Below are positions 22,560 through 34,479 of a stretch of DNA of 64,000 nucleotides, piece after piece. Under the pieces are notes generated by a model, which was given only the letters and a program-made list of their open reading frames with translations, did no database searches and had not been told where the DNA came from. Within the stretch, counting starts at the first letter, position 1. Each line of letters begins with the position of its first letter. This stretch comes from Poa pratensis. Taxonomy: Eukaryota; Streptophyta; Magnoliopsida; Poales; Poaceae. Location: assembly GCA_947311845.1 (NCBI GenBank), contig CAMZMU010000035.1:392001-456000 (forward strand), in the 5' to 3' direction. Position numbers and translations under genes: made by a program.

Positions 22560-22815
22560 GTCTGCAGAAAGTCGTGGAGCCAATTTTGATCTGCTTGCTC
22601 AGGAGAAGCAATGGTTGGGTGTTAATGCTCTGAACAAGATGAAAATCGTGATATGGCGTATGCTCGGGTCAACGGTTGCACTATTGTCATATTCTAGAAG
22701 ACGATCGGTGTATCTTAATTTCTTGGACGGACATAACATGTCAAACATATCTCGTCGTTTTATGTGCCTTTGCAACAACTGTTTGGAGTTCAGTGAAAGG
22801 ATATCATCCCAGTGA
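22560..22815 (+). mobile_element. LINE zf-RVT fragment
   Basis: The plus strand gives VNALNKMKIVIWRM, the conserved NKMKIxxWR entry to the LINE zinc-binding domain. In another frame it gives VVLCAFATTVWSSVKGYHP, matching the FxxCPFAxxVW end of that domain. It is short, frameshifted and without a poly-A tail. Confidence 0.55.
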
Positions 22816-22975
22816 GGCCCCCTTTGATTCTAAGGGTAGGAAAACCAAAGGAAAGGGAAGTACAAAGGAACGGATTGTCATGACCAACTGTATCCTATGG
22901 ACACAGGAATTTTCCCAACTGCCTGTTTGATTGCAACGATGGAAAACCACAGGAACTCACAACCATAGAATACTA
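22816..22975. mobile_element. Left part of a Harbinger-like element
   Basis: It starts GGCCCCCTTTGATTCTAAGG. The inverse, CCTTCAAATCAAAGGAGGCC, ends at 29327. Such GGCC(C/T)CCTTTGATT ends are common on grass MITEs. The block is cut at 22975 by a Helitron 3' end. A Harbinger transposase fragment lies in the right arm, which supports one disrupted element. Matching target duplications are not seen (TGA versus AGC). Confidence 0.4.
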
Positions 22976-23539
22976 CTAGTTGAAATCAGCGCGGCGACAT
23001 GCCGCGCCCTTCGTGAGAAATTTTATTTACGGTCTGTTTTCTTGTTTTATAGTGCATAATATATCTTGTAAGTGAGTATGTTTTGGAGGTTCTGATTTTC
23101 GTAGTGCATCTAGTACTGGTATTAGCTTAACCACGGATCCTTAGTTATAGCAATATATATGTGGAATAGATGTACACATAGTTATCGGGGCGTCCGTTTA
23201 TTAAAAAATAGAGTTGCCTGGCTAAAGTCATCAAATAGTTGCATGTTTTCTACTTACAAAACGTTAAAAAGTAAAAACATGTTGCTGGTCTGATTAACAT
23301 AGTGACCAGATGGATGTCATAGAAGCAGTGGCTTGATCAATATGGTAGACACATCATCGTCACAAAAATTACCACATAGGACTTATACTTGGCTAACATA
23401 AGCTTTGGCCTGAAATGTGTTGTAATAAATTGCATTAAAAGCTATACAAAAACTGTATAAGAGATGTATTAACGGTCCCAAAAGTGTGCATACCTGTGTT
23501 TGCAAACGTTGTCGTTGTTGGTGAATGCGAGAACAATGA

Positions 23540-23758
23540 TTAAGCCACAGTCTCATTCGTCGTGCTTCCATGGTCAGCCGCCATCGGTGATGCGGGCAGA
23601 GAGCTGGAAACCACTGTGGGAATGAGAGGAGCAAGATCACCTTCGGTGCAGGTGGTTTCACCGGTCATGCCGCTGTCGGTGCTGGCGCAGGTGATGCCAA
23701 CGACATCATTGTCCGCAGCGGTAAAACCGTTGGCTAACAGCAGATCCATCTTCGCCAC
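23540..23758 (-). other. Short open frame within the putative Helitron, unrecognised
   Basis: Reads MAKMDLLLANGFTAADNDVV for 72 codons, with no domain I know. It could be a captured exon, because Helitron cargo often consists of exons in one strand sense. It lies near the 3' end of the element. Confidence 0.2.
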
Positions 23759-25964
23759 ACGTTACTATAGAAATCCGGAACCTGCAGTAGATCGACAAAA
23801 GGAAGAGCATCTAAGATTAAAATAACCAGGAGGAGGGGAAAAAAAGGGTCAGGCGCAGTGAAACCAGGCTAACCTCGGACCTGGCATTCCTGCTACCATA
23901 TTTTTCTTTCGAACATCTGTACCCACATCCTTGCTATTGCCTTCCAATTGCAGTCATGGCATGCTAAAGTACTGTCCCTGATTAGGCTGCAGGCCGTCAA
24001 ACATTATTTTACACCTGAAACTCCTTACCCTGGAAAACCTATTGTCAGTATGCACAGACCATGGTGCCAAAACGCTAAATGAATAACATTCAGTGGCCCT
24101 TCATAACAATTTCACCGTCAATGTACTCACAACACCACCCCTTCTCGCTAATAGGTCAGTCGACCGCTTAGACCCCACCAACCAACAGTATATGACGGAA
24201 CAGCATAAGGAGGTCCATATGTAACCTATACAAAATAACAATACATAGGGTATGTAGAACAAAAAAAAGCTGGGTAGTCACCGATGCACAGTCAGCACCG
24301 ACACAACCCATTGGCACCAACTTTTATCAAATAACAGGGAAGTATTACATAATGCCAACTTAAAAGCATGCAAAAGATTGTAGCTGAAAAGACAACTCAG
24401 TCGTATCTATTATTCTCACCTCAAAGTAGCAAAGTCATGGGCCATTCAGAAACACATGCACAATTGTGTCTGCACAGTAAATTAGTAATCAAGTGGGTAT
24501 TCTCATGCATAACTGAAAGTACATAGAATTGATTTGTGTTTTCTGAAGTATCTGAACTGAACTCGATAAATAAATATAGTAAGCTAGATGCATTTAACTA
24601 TCTACACGTACATACAGTTGGAAATATCATCCTAGGCTCAATAAGAACCTTCCTATGCACAGGTTGGGAGGCTATTGCGTTAAGAACCTTTTTTCTTGAT
24701 ATTCCGGGATGAAGAAACAAATTTTTCAATTACACTAACTTAGCACACCCACAAAGTTATTTACATCATACATATGGCTAGTTCTAACATCAGGGAGTTT
24801 CATAAAATATCTTTATGATATATGTTGGATCGTAAGAAAAAACTTTATAAAAACATGCAGCCCTTGAATTGGGCAACAATATAAAAATGTACAATTCATG
24901 TTCCCAGATTCTAGTTGATCTGCTGTAGAACCAACTTCCATTTTTCGAAAGCTTAAAAAGCAACTTGCATGTATATCCAGACATAAGCAAGTTTACTCGA
25001 AACTATTTTTTCCTATAATTTATACAACTGAAGCTCACAATGGGAACCAAAGCAGATATTAAAAATTTAGATTAGACTTGCAGCATTTGGCAATAAAATG
25101 GAACCTCAGAGCCGCTTACACCAAAAGACCATGCAAACCTGCATATTTGTGTGGAATCCAACTGAATAGCATTTTCTGAGCCTGAAACTGTGTATAAGGC
25201 GATCAGATTATCCTGGGCTATGCTCTGCACATTGGTTACTAAGTTAGAAAAATGAGAGAGTATAGCATATGCAGAAGACTCTTTGACTGGAGTTGAAATA
25301 ATATCAATCTATCTAACTATTGTATATAAAACTCACTCTATATAGTATATAGTACTGTTAAATTTTGATTAAGAGAAATAATACTACAAATTGGCTACAG
25401 GATTTACTAATCTGATACACACACATGGATGACGTAAGCAATATTGTAGAGCCTATGAATCAATTTTACCAAACAAATCTTTTTCTTGTGGTTGCTACAT
25501 CTGGAAGGAGTTTGGCCATATTCGTTAACCATGGCAGTTACCTCAGTGATTAAGAAGAGTGGATCTGTCTTGTATTAGTTAAGAGGGACATGCTAAATTA
25601 CTCCTCACTATATAGATGCTAGTTTGAGGAAAATGGATATTGACATGACCACAACAAAACTATATGATCAGGTACATGAGAAGAATAAAAAGAAGAAATC
25701 AGTGCTAGTTTACAACGCCAGATTTTTGTAAGTGCTGTGGGATACAGTGAGAATAACCCGAATAGCCGAATTAGCTCAAACTAACCCCAAATCAACCTGC
25801 AAAACGATATAGACAAATATTAGCATTTGAGATTTTGTTGGTGCAGTACATAAATAGAAACACGTATCATGCATACAAAACTTTAATCAATAGAAGAAGG
25901 GATCATGAGTATATGGGTTAATCACCAAGAAAAGACCCGGATGCACTACATCTTATGCAGATAA

Positions 25965-26205
25965 GTTAATCAGCTGAATATATTTTAGCACAGCCATACG
26001 AAATGAGAAATCTGAAAATACTGCCGGCGGGGCTGAGGTTGCCGGCTGCGGCACTCCCTTCTCTCGCTCGGCTTTGGCCGCCGTCGAGAGCAGTGCAGGG
26101 ATGTAAGCCTGAAACAGAGCAATGAAATGTGTTCCTGAAAAAGATAACATATCTTGCTTTGCATGAAATTAAACATGGGAGGATATAGCTAGTTGCCAAA
26201 ATAAT
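25965..26205 (-). repeat. Exon-like duplicated block, copy 1
   Basis: Minus strand: after a GTTTCAG acceptor the frame reads AYIPALLSTAAKAEREKGVP then QPATSAPPAVFSDFSF, ending in a stop. It shares GAGCGAGAGAAGGGAGTGCC and about 100 bp of upstream intron-like sequence with the copy at 27050-27240. Confidence 0.55.
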
Positions 26206-27049
26206 TTTATTTGACCAAGAACCTAATTATCTATACTTTATATCTGGGGGAAACTCATTTACAGCTAAAAATAAAACAAAAATGATAGTTGCCTTCAGAA
26301 AAAAAACCGTAATCAATAAGACACGTGATATTTATTCTACTGAAATCATACAAATATGAAGGGTAAGCAAATTAGTTTCTTTAGATTGCGTTACACAATT
26401 GACGATGCATATATGCAGCATTCGGAGAACAAAGGGCGCTGTCAACTAATCATTCACCATGTGATTGTCCGTGTAAAAAGTAACCATTTTTACCTATAAA
26501 TGGTATCAATACAAAATACATGACAACTACTTCCCAAAAACCCATATAAGCAGCAAACAGTCAAATTAGGATGCATTCTTATGGTAGCTATTGGGAACAA
26601 TAGCATCCATTGATAAGAGGTAGAATGGTAGCTACTATATATAATGAAACGCTAAGTACTATCGGCCGCTACGGCATGGAAATATTTTTATCAAAAAGAG
26701 AAAGCAGCAACTACTCCTTTCTCCATGCAACGATGAGGTATCTGGGCAAAAGTTTCTCATCATGGTGTTTCAGGTCAGCGCAAACTCAAATATATTTCCT
26801 CTAGGATCTTTCGTGAGCAATAACAAAAAAAAATGGAACAAATGCTACTGTTCTTGCCAGGAGAACAAACATGTGAAACAATATTTGCAACAACATAAAG
26901 GAGAGGGATCTGAGCACGATCTATCTCCTTAGCACGCTCGCCCCTCTCCACTATCTAATCAGCAAGGAAATATCGAGCTAGGGTATTCCACATGGAGAGA
27001 AAAGGGAAAAACCAGGGGACTGAGAAAAAAAGAGGGTGAAGGGGTGGCC

Positions 27050-27240
27050 TTACCTGGAATCATCGTTGCCTGCCTGCGGGACTAAGGTCGCCGGCTGCGG
27101 CACTCCCTTCTCTCGCTCGGCTCCGGCCAGGAGGAGTGTAGAGCTGCAAGCCTGAAACAAATCAAGGAAATGTGTTCATGTAAAACATAATATATCATGC
27201 TTTACATGAAATTAAATATGAGAGATTATAGCTAGCTGCC
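27050..27240 (-). repeat. Exon-like duplicated block, copy 2
   Basis: Minus strand: TTTCAG acceptor, then ACSSTLLLAGAEREKGVPQP, ending at a good donor (TTCCAG|GTAAGG, 27053). Together with the copy 1.05 kb downstream it suggests alternative or duplicated exons of an unrecognised transcript. Confidence 0.55.
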
Positions 27241-27855
27241 AGAATATTTTTCTTTGACGGAAAATAAACTTGCACTATGATTTTTATCCTAAAATGGTGA
27301 GAATAACCTGCTCGAATAGCAAGACTAAGATTTAACTCCAATCTTCTACAGAACTTCATCGGTTGCCCTTGAACACATCTGAAAAAAAAAACAGAGGATA
27401 ATGGTTAAAAATACTGACATATATTCCCAGCAAGAGAAATCGGTAGGAGCTGATGCTGACGATTTCAATCTTACTTCTAAAGGCCTTAGCCACATGGCGC
27501 TGGTCAAAATAGTTTCTGAAATAAACAAAATAAAAAGGGTGTAAGAATCCGCTAGAAAATAATCAAAATCATTAGCAATATAGAAAAGATCAATATTGGA
27601 TGGGGCACTCAGGAGCTGAACCAAAACTGACCACGCATGAGCTAAGTCGCAGTGGATTCAGCAACCCTTAACTGATGCTAGTTGTGATTAAACTTTTCCT
27701 CCTCCCGGTGCTTTTGTAAGCATTATCTAACCTTGCTTCTCATCTAAATAAAAAAGCTTAAAGCTCCTTGCAGCCTTGCAGGGGATAAATATGCTACCAA
27801 ATTTTATCTTCGTAGTGGGTCGGAGCAAGATCTAAGAATGTACTGTTCTTGAAGA

Positions 27856-28320
27856 CTACTGGTAATAGAAATCGACGAAGGTACTTGTCAATCCAGATGA
27901 ATGCTTATTCTTGCAGCAGGCATGAAAGGAATCGATGAAGTACTCACACGTATTGCGGCCGCTGGCGGAGGGCGGGAGGCGCGTAGAAATCGCCGTCGTG
28001 CACTCCATCGTGTAGGTCCCGCTTTTGCTGCTCGCCTTCGAGCTGCGCAAGGCCAGAGTCGTGGAGCTTCGTCGCCGGCGAGGTGCTGCCGCTTGGAGGC
28101 GGTGGCGGTGGGCGAGACGGAGGAGACGGCGCCCCGGTGGAGGCCGCTCGGCCGGCGCTCTTCCTCTACCGCACGGCCCCTCCACCTCCTCCTCCTTCGT
28201 CGCGGCGGCCGCGCTGCTCCCGCGCCGTGACGCGGCGGTGCTGCTTAGGGGAAGGTCCACGGCGGCGAAGCCTGGAGGCAGGTCCGCGGCGGCGCGGAGG
28301 GAGAGGGCCGCGAGGGCCAT
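27856..28320 (-). other. GC-rich first-exon candidate of an unrecognised minus-strand transcript
   Basis: ATG at 28320 (MALAALSLRAAADLPPGFAA) opens a frame of 154 codons rich in Ala, Arg and Ser. It lies 115 bp downstream of a TATA box. It has no recognised domain, although the N-terminus could be read as weakly transit-peptide-like. The exons it would splice to are unclear. Strong GC bias compared with the AT-rich flanks suggests a captured promoter and first exon. Confidence 0.35.
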
Positions 28321-28434
28321 AGCTTGGTCGGCGGCGGGAGGAAGAAGGTCGCCGTCGTCTCGCGCCGCCGTCGCCCGTACGCGAGAGAGCGTGGGGAAAA
28401 TGGGGAGGAGTGGAGAGGTAGGGTTAGGGTTTGT

Positions 28435-28443
28435 CTATTTATA
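28435..28443 (-). promoter_or_regulatory. TATA box of the GC-rich minus-strand transcript
   Basis: The minus strand reads TATAAATAG, a consensus plant TATA box, about 115 bp before the ATG at 28320. A GGGTTTGTC/AGGGTTAGGG tract lies just downstream. Confidence 0.55.
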
Positions 28444-28810
28444 AGTAGGGATCGATTCGTAATTTGCGAGAAACGTAGGGATGTTTTTGCAAAAGAGCCA
28501 CGGGGACCGTCGGATCGGCAGCGGACGGGCTGGATCAAGTTACTGTAGAACACTGTTCTAACAACAGTAGATGGGGCGCTGCGAGGCCGCGGAATTGCAC
28601 AGCTTTAATATAATTAGTAATTATTTGAAAACTAGCCGTTAGCCTTTCCTCACTTTCCTCATAGCCGTTGGGATCAATTCAGCATCCTCTAGTCTGCATC
28701 CATGGATCCTAGCTATCATCGTAGATCAGAAAACGAATATGAGTTCATCCATTTTGTTCTTCCAACCTTGGAAGAAGGAAATTCTACAGGACGTTCTTCC
28801 AGCCACAGGA

Positions 28811-29026
28811 CGTTCTTCCAGCTGAAGACCAATGCATAATTCAATGCTTACAGGTGCTCATCGTGTCAATGAAATTTTAACTGGGCATGAGGTACTATGC
28901 AAGAAAAACTTCAGAATGGAAGTTGGTGTATTTCATGATTTGGTTTATCGCTTGCACGAGAAGAAACTCCTTTCTGATGGATATGCGGTTTCAGTGGAAG
29001 AGCAGGTTCAAGCCGAGAGGGAGCAG
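28811..29026 (+). pseudogene. PIF/Harbinger transposase-derived fragment
   Basis: The frame reads SMLTGAHRVNEILTGHEVLC, then KKNFRMEVGVFHDLVYRLHE and a VSVEEQV motif. This is the N-terminal helical region that precedes the DDE nuclease in plant Harbinger transposases and their domesticated relatives. It stops after about 65 codons (TGA 29027-29029) with no catalytic domain. It lies in the right arm of the disrupted element ending at 29327. Confidence 0.6.
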
Positions 29027-29179
29027 TGAGTCGCGCGCCCGGCCGGCCGGCCGGTCGTGGATCGGAAGCAGACGATCAGAAGAAGAGCGAGAGCTCCGGT
29101 CAGAGTCCAGGCTCAAAACGTATCGCTCCTGCCTTTTATTTTTCGTGAGACCTGTCTCTGGAAGACGCACGAAGCGGTG

Positions 29180-29327
29180 CGTTTAGGCTCAAACACGCTA
29201 CGAAATTCCTACGGGATTCGTTCCTACAGGATAGCATCCTTCGAATCAAACGCGTACCAAAGGAAAAAATCCACAGGGACAGAATCCTACAGAAATCCTA
29301 CAGATATCCTTCAAATCAAAGGAGGCC
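29180..29327. mobile_element. Right end of the Harbinger-like element
   Basis: Internal repeats (ATCCTACAGAAATCCTACAG) lead to the terminal CCTTCAAATCAAAGGAGGCC, the inverse of the start at 22816. Confidence 0.4.
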
Positions 29328-29329
29328 AG

Positions 29330-30270
29330 CTTTGCAAGAAACCATTAGTCCATATGAAAATTCCACTCCAAGGAAACGGGAGGAAATGTTCATCTTGTTA
29401 CAATATGTCACCTTTGAAAGGTCCACGTAATCCTAGGAAATGTTGAATTGTCCCTTTTTCCTTGAAATACATATCGTGTTTCTACGCCAGTATCTCGCCT
29501 AGCTAAATTATATTTGGTGATAATAACTTCAAGCCATAAAACCAAAAGGAACACCATTATCTCAAAGTGGCATCTTGAATTTCATGACCGACGATCATCA
29601 AGGACCTAATAAGCATAACATTTTTGCAGATTGAATGGGATCACGATCAGTTGGTGGGTCAAAGGTGAAAAAGTTTGTGTGCATGCACTGAACTGGGCCA
29701 GTCACATTCACGCATATGAAGAAAATTCGTGGCATGTTTAACTTTCCTTTTGGCAGCTATAGCTAGCTTAATTTCCTTTTCTACCTCCATTAATCGGTCG
29801 ACTGTAGTTAACCCAACTCTATGCAGTACTTGTGTGGATATGATCGAGTAACGAGAAAAACCAAAATGCACGCCCGCTCTTGAGGTTACTAGCATAGCTA
29901 GTACTCCACCTTAATGTTATATTCTCTTTACTTTATTCAAAATCATGCTTACTGAACCGCTTCGCCACATGTGGTCCAACTATGAATACCGGGTACGTTT
30001 GGTTCGCAGCAAAATCAGTTATAGCCAGCTCGGCTAGGGTAGGCGCGTTTGCATGGAAATAAAAATTTGCTTTTGAGGGCCAGCTAGCTTTGTCGGGCTA
30101 GAATAGGCTCACTCTCTCGGGAGAGCCAATTCGCTCGCCTTTGACGGTAAAATTGCATCGAGTGGAAAATCTCGCGCCAGACTACTGAACTCCACAGAAT
30201 GGAGGATTCAGTCCTCAACAAATCGCTCCTTTTTCATTCTCCACGTCGACCCCTTCCTCCACTTCTCCCC
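29330..30270. other. Intergenic, nothing recognised
   Basis: No supported gene or transposon end. Short open frames here have no recognisable protein features. Confidence 0.4.
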
Positions 30271-30277
30271 CTTACCT

Positions 30278-31548
30278 TGGCGAGATTTGTCTAAAGCTGG
30301 AGTTGTATAATGCTCGAGTCACTGAATAATATAGCAAACACCAGTTATTACCAACCATGATTTGAATCTCCTACACCGGGTAGAATTTCCAAGTGTTCTG
30401 TATATGAACCCCTTCAAACAGGGCTTACATGGAAATAAGTAAACCATGATTTTAATCAATTAATTAGTTAACTTACTACTCAGAAATTTAGGAATGAATC
30501 ATGAAATATATTTTGGCTGACTAAATCACTGCGTGTCGGCACAGCGTACGGGTCTACCTATCCATGGCCTTATACTTTAACTTGAATGCGATATATTTGA
30601 TAATGACCTATTATTCTATCAACATGGGTCGATCGATCTTCATCCATCCGTCCATATCGATCAACCACTACCACAAGAGTGAATGCACCTTTTCCCTCCC
30701 AATTTGGCACTAGCTAAGCTTTGTTACTTGCCACAGCTGCTAGCTACTCATCGTCGACCTCTTGAACCTGACCACGTGTGCATGCCTGCATAATGACATG
30801 TGTCAACGTCCGACACATTATCTTCTCAATATTAACCGTGTCAAATAGTTTACATGACTAATATTTTCTTGTTAAATCCTACCTAAATTATAGATTAGCG
30901 ATCACGACAATTTGCGTGATGTGGACTAACGTGATACCACTATTATAGCTCTGCACCTTACTTGTAGTATATAATAGTATAGATGTAGCAACAAAGGCAA
31001 TTGAACCGCCCTGCCGCCGGTTCGCCACCCGCGATGGTCCAACTATGAACACCGAGTATCCTACCGCCGCTAGTCTTCCAGCTCGTTACTTTGGCGAGAT
31101 TTGTTGAAACTTATGTTATATAAAGTTTCAGTCAACTGAATAATATAACTGAAGTAGGAAACACCAGTTATTACCATCCCATGACTTATTACATGGAGAA
31201 AACTCACCCATGATTTTAATCAGTAAAATAGTTATCTTACTCTTGGAAATATAGGAATGATTCATGAAAATATTCCTGGCTGACTAATCCTCTGCCTGTC
31301 GGCACCGCGTAGTGCATGCGGGTCTTCCTATCCTGGCCAGCTACTTTAACCTGAATGCGATATTTGATAACGACCGATCAATATGTGGGTCGATCGATCT
31401 TTATCCATCCGTCCATATCGATCAACCATTACCACACGAGTGAATGCATATTTTTCCTCGTAATTTGGCACTAGCTAAGCTTGTTACTTGGCACAGATGC
31501 TGGCTACTCATGGTCGACCTCGATCTTGAACGTGACCACGTGACCATT
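30278..31548. repeat. Non-coding tandem duplication of about 0.5 kb
   Basis: Segments 30278-30779 and 31091-31548 align over nearly their full length. Shared blocks include TTGGCGAGATTTGT, ATTTAGGAATGA/ATATAGGAATGA, GGGTCGATCGATCTT, CATCCATCCGTCCATATCGA, AATTTGGCACTAGCTAAGCT and GACCACGTG. Copy 1 has an extra stretch near 30370-30420. No coding frame is conserved between the copies. The conserved CACGTG and CGATCGAT blocks could be regulatory or just inherited. Confidence 0.75.
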
Positions 31549-31924
31549 TTGCTACTAAGATACGTATTGCTTTGGAGAAGGGTATGGTGGCGACCGATCG
31601 ATATACCTTAAATTCTTACCATGCATGGCAACAATAAAAATAAAAAGAGACTTGGGCATTTAAATGCGATGTTACATATTAATACTACAACGTAAAGTAT
31701 TCTACTCTTTGCTTCAAAAAATAAGGTATAATACTCGGTTTTTAGCTGATATAATTGGCGATCCTCTTTTTTTTCAAGCAGTATGTCAAGGTTTTGGATA
31801 TAGGATAGACAAAAAATCACGAGAGTGCACGGGATTTGCGGTTACCGTGGTAATCGGAAAATACCGAAAAAACAAAATATTTTGGGATGGGATTCGAACT
31901 CGGAACCTCCAATCTCCATGAGAG

Positions 31925-32069
31925 ACCCGCCCAACATTCAGCTGTGCCGAGGACCACCTAAGCCGAGGGTTGAATGCCGAGGGTCACCGTCGGCATTGGC
32001 CTACACTGAGGGTAAATAGAGCTAAGCCGAGGGGGAAAACCCTTGGTGTTGAACTTCCTTCCCGTAGTG
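31925..32069. mobile_element. End of another CACTA-type element (remnant)
   Basis: Repeated GCCGAGGGT motifs (subterminal repeats) lead to CTTCCTTCCCGTAGTG at 32069, which is CACTACGGGAAGG in reverse. Such CACTACGGGAA ends belong to a known grass CACTA group. The opposite end is not identified nearby. Confidence 0.55.
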
Positions 32070-32398
32070 GCAATTCGGTACTACTGGGCCAAGTCTCTAT
32101 TAAATATTTGTAGTAGATAAAGTTTGATTATCTAGATTGGATTTTCAAATTGAAAAATTGTAAATAAATTTGAGAATTTTTGCTCGGCAATCCTGTTTAC
32201 CGAGGATGCTCGGGATTTGCGGTTACCGGGCCACAACCGAATTTACCGCCCATTTACTCAAACCGTGCTGCATATAAAGTCGTAAAAATTAAGTTAGCCA
32301 AGTGGCTAGTATGTCGCCTCTAAATTTACATCTGACACCCGGATCACTTAGGGTTCTCACTACACTTAGCAATCCAACTCACTCACTCGAACACTTAC

Positions 32399-33030
32399 CT
32401 ACTCGCCGTCGTCCTCAGTCATCGACATGTCGACCACATCTCTAAAACTCTCCCCTCGGAGAAGCCGCGCCCTTTGACATAGGACCATCTCACTTCGAAA
32501 ATTACTCATTATCTTGTCCACCGACCCACAGACATCATGAAATACCACATCGTTGTGGTGTCGCCAAATGCACCAGGGTCGTATGATGACCATCGTCTAT
32601 ACACCCCGACGGTTCCTCGTCAGTGTCATCTAATCCACCAATCCGTCAGGTCTCTGTCTGTGGTCGACATCCACTCCATGAGTTTTACCACTTCTCTAAG
32701 GTGAAGTGTCATGCCTCTCGCTCCACGACGGAACACAACGTAATACTCCAGCTCTTGCTCACATAGAGAGCAACTGACGGGGTGTGGGGGGCCTCGCCTG
32801 ACAAGTCTATTACCCGTCCAACATTATTATAGACACCAACCATGCAAAGACCTTGCATGTCATCGGTGCCCGTGATCTCCAGATGGGGTCACCGATCAGG
32901 TTAGCGACGTGTGTTGTGAAAAAAATGCATAAGTTGGGCGAGCAGAGTATACCCCATTTCTCTCCCACTGCACTGGAAGGAGTCATCTTCCTCCGTGAGT
33001 TCCACGGATGCCGCAATCTCTCACGAGGAG
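32399..33030 (-). mobile_element. LINE ORF2 3' fragment (minus strand)
   Basis: The minus strand gives PIWRSRAPMTCKVFAWLVSI from 33016. After a frame change it gives the VRRG..PHPVSCSLCEQELE zinc-binding part. At 32593 it gives WCIWRHHNDVVFHDVCGSVD, the WxIWxxRN end of plant L1-type ORF2. Frames are broken and it is truncated at 5'. It lies head to head with the next LINE fragment. Confidence 0.72.
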
Positions 33031-33090
33031 AAGAACTCTCTAGTTCAAGTTGACACCAATATCATTATGCTAGCCTCCCCTGATTGAGTC

Positions 33091-34470
33091 CATAATTGTG
33101 CGTCCATTGGGTAGGATTCGGAGAGCAGACCTTTAGCCATACATCGACAAGGCTGCCTCCTGTCTACAACCCTGGAAAGGCAAGTTCATCAGTAGGGCAG
33201 GATGCTCGGCACTTGTCAAATCTGTGCTCTCTTCGATTCCCATCTTCCTCCTCACGGCATTCAAAGCCGACAAGCAAACTCATAAGGGTTTTGACAAACT
33301 AAGAAGAGGAATGCTATGGAACTGTAGCAAAAAAGTCAGTGGGGGGTTGCAAGGTCAACTGGGACAAAGTCTGCCAACCCAAAGTCCTCGGTGGTCTCGA
33401 AATCTTAAATTTGGAAAAGTTCTCCAGGGCTCATAGATTAAGATGGCTGTGGCACGAGTGGGCTTCCCCTGACAAGCCGTGGGTGGGCTCCGAAACGCCC
33501 AATGACTGCACGTACAAGAGCCTCTTCAACGCGGCCACCAAAATCACGGTGGGGGATGGCCGCAAAGCTTCCTTCCGGGGGTCCTCCTGGCTTGAGGGTC
33601 TGGCACCTAAGGTCATCGCTCCGGACCTGTTTGTGGGCTCCAGACGCAAAAACATAAACGTTCACGACGCACTCGCCGACTACAAGTGGATCTCTTACCT
33701 CTTCGTGGACAACTTCGCCATCAACCATCTCGCTCAATTCGTCCACCTTTGGGGCCTCATCCAGGGGGTTACGCTCTCCCCTGGAATCAAAGATACCATC
33801 ACCTCGACCCTCATGGCATCCGGGGTCTACTCGGCCAAATCCGCATACAAGGCGTAGTTCATCGGAGCTTCGTCTTGCTCCTTCATGGCTCTAGTCTGGA
33901 ACAACTGGGCCCCTCTGAAATGTTCCTTCTTCGCTTGGCTTGCTGTCCAGAATCGGCTATGGACGTCCGACCCACTTGCCATCAAGGGTTGGCCTCCTTA
34001 GCCAGTCTGTCAGCTTTGCAGATGTCAGCCTGAGACAGCAAGACACATCTTATTCAAATGCCGATACGCTAAACTGGTATGGGCGGAGGCATCCATTTGG
34101 CTCAAATGGCCGAATCTCATGCAAGGCCTTCAATCCCCCAAGCCAACTTTCCTAGACTACTGGAAGGGGGTAGCCGCTACACCTTCCTCCTCTCCCAAGG
34201 GACTAAAGGCAGCGATCATCCTCATCATGTGGGAACTTTGGAAGGAGCGGAACTCGAGAATTTTCAACAACGTTTTGCGATCCTTCCACCCTCTTTCAAG
34301 GCATCAAGTGCGAGAGCAAAAACTGGATTCTTGCGGGGGCCAAAAACCTGGCCAAAATTCTTGAGTAATCGGTTATGTAACTTTCTTTACTTTGTTGGCT
34401 TTGGTCTTGATGTTGTTTGCTCCTTTTCTACCAATATAAAAGGCAAATCTTTTGTCTCGTTTAAAAAAAA
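33091..34470 (+). mobile_element. LINE (L1-type) ORF2 3' end with poly-A tail
   Basis: The plus strand reads the post-RT region: KVNWDKVCQPKVLGGLEILN, then LKCSFFAWLAVQNRLWTSDP and the zinc-binding TARHILFKCRYAKLVWAEAS, ending IMWELWKERNSRIFNN. It has an internal stop (33855-33857) and frame changes. After the stop, a 3' UTR ends with GCAAATCTTTTGTCTCGTTT and an A-run at 34463-34470. No RT palm domain (YADD) is in the window, so it is 5'-truncated. Confidence 0.85.
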
Positions 34471-34479
34471 GTGTGTTCC

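Larger units (their letters stand above)
22976..28631 (-). mobile_element. Probable Helitron (minus strand) carrying gene fragments
   Basis: On the minus strand the 3' end shows a GC hairpin (stem 22989-22995 with 23001-23007, GCGCGGC/GCCGCGC) followed by TTCAACTAG and a flanking T. This is the standard Helitron 3' terminus ending in CTRR. The 5' end is less certain: TCAAATAATTACTAATTATA, an AT-rich TC start, lies at about 28631, but the preceding base is T rather than the usual A. Inside are a GC-rich first exon with a TATA box and several putative exons, all in the same strand sense. No Rep/helicase is seen, so it is non-autonomous. Confidence 0.55.

Noticed and set aside
31855..31925. tRNA-like or SINE B-box (GAGTTCGAATCCC on the minus strand)
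   Set aside because: No A-box at the right spacing and no cloverleaf could be drawn; it lies beside CACTA subterminal repeats.
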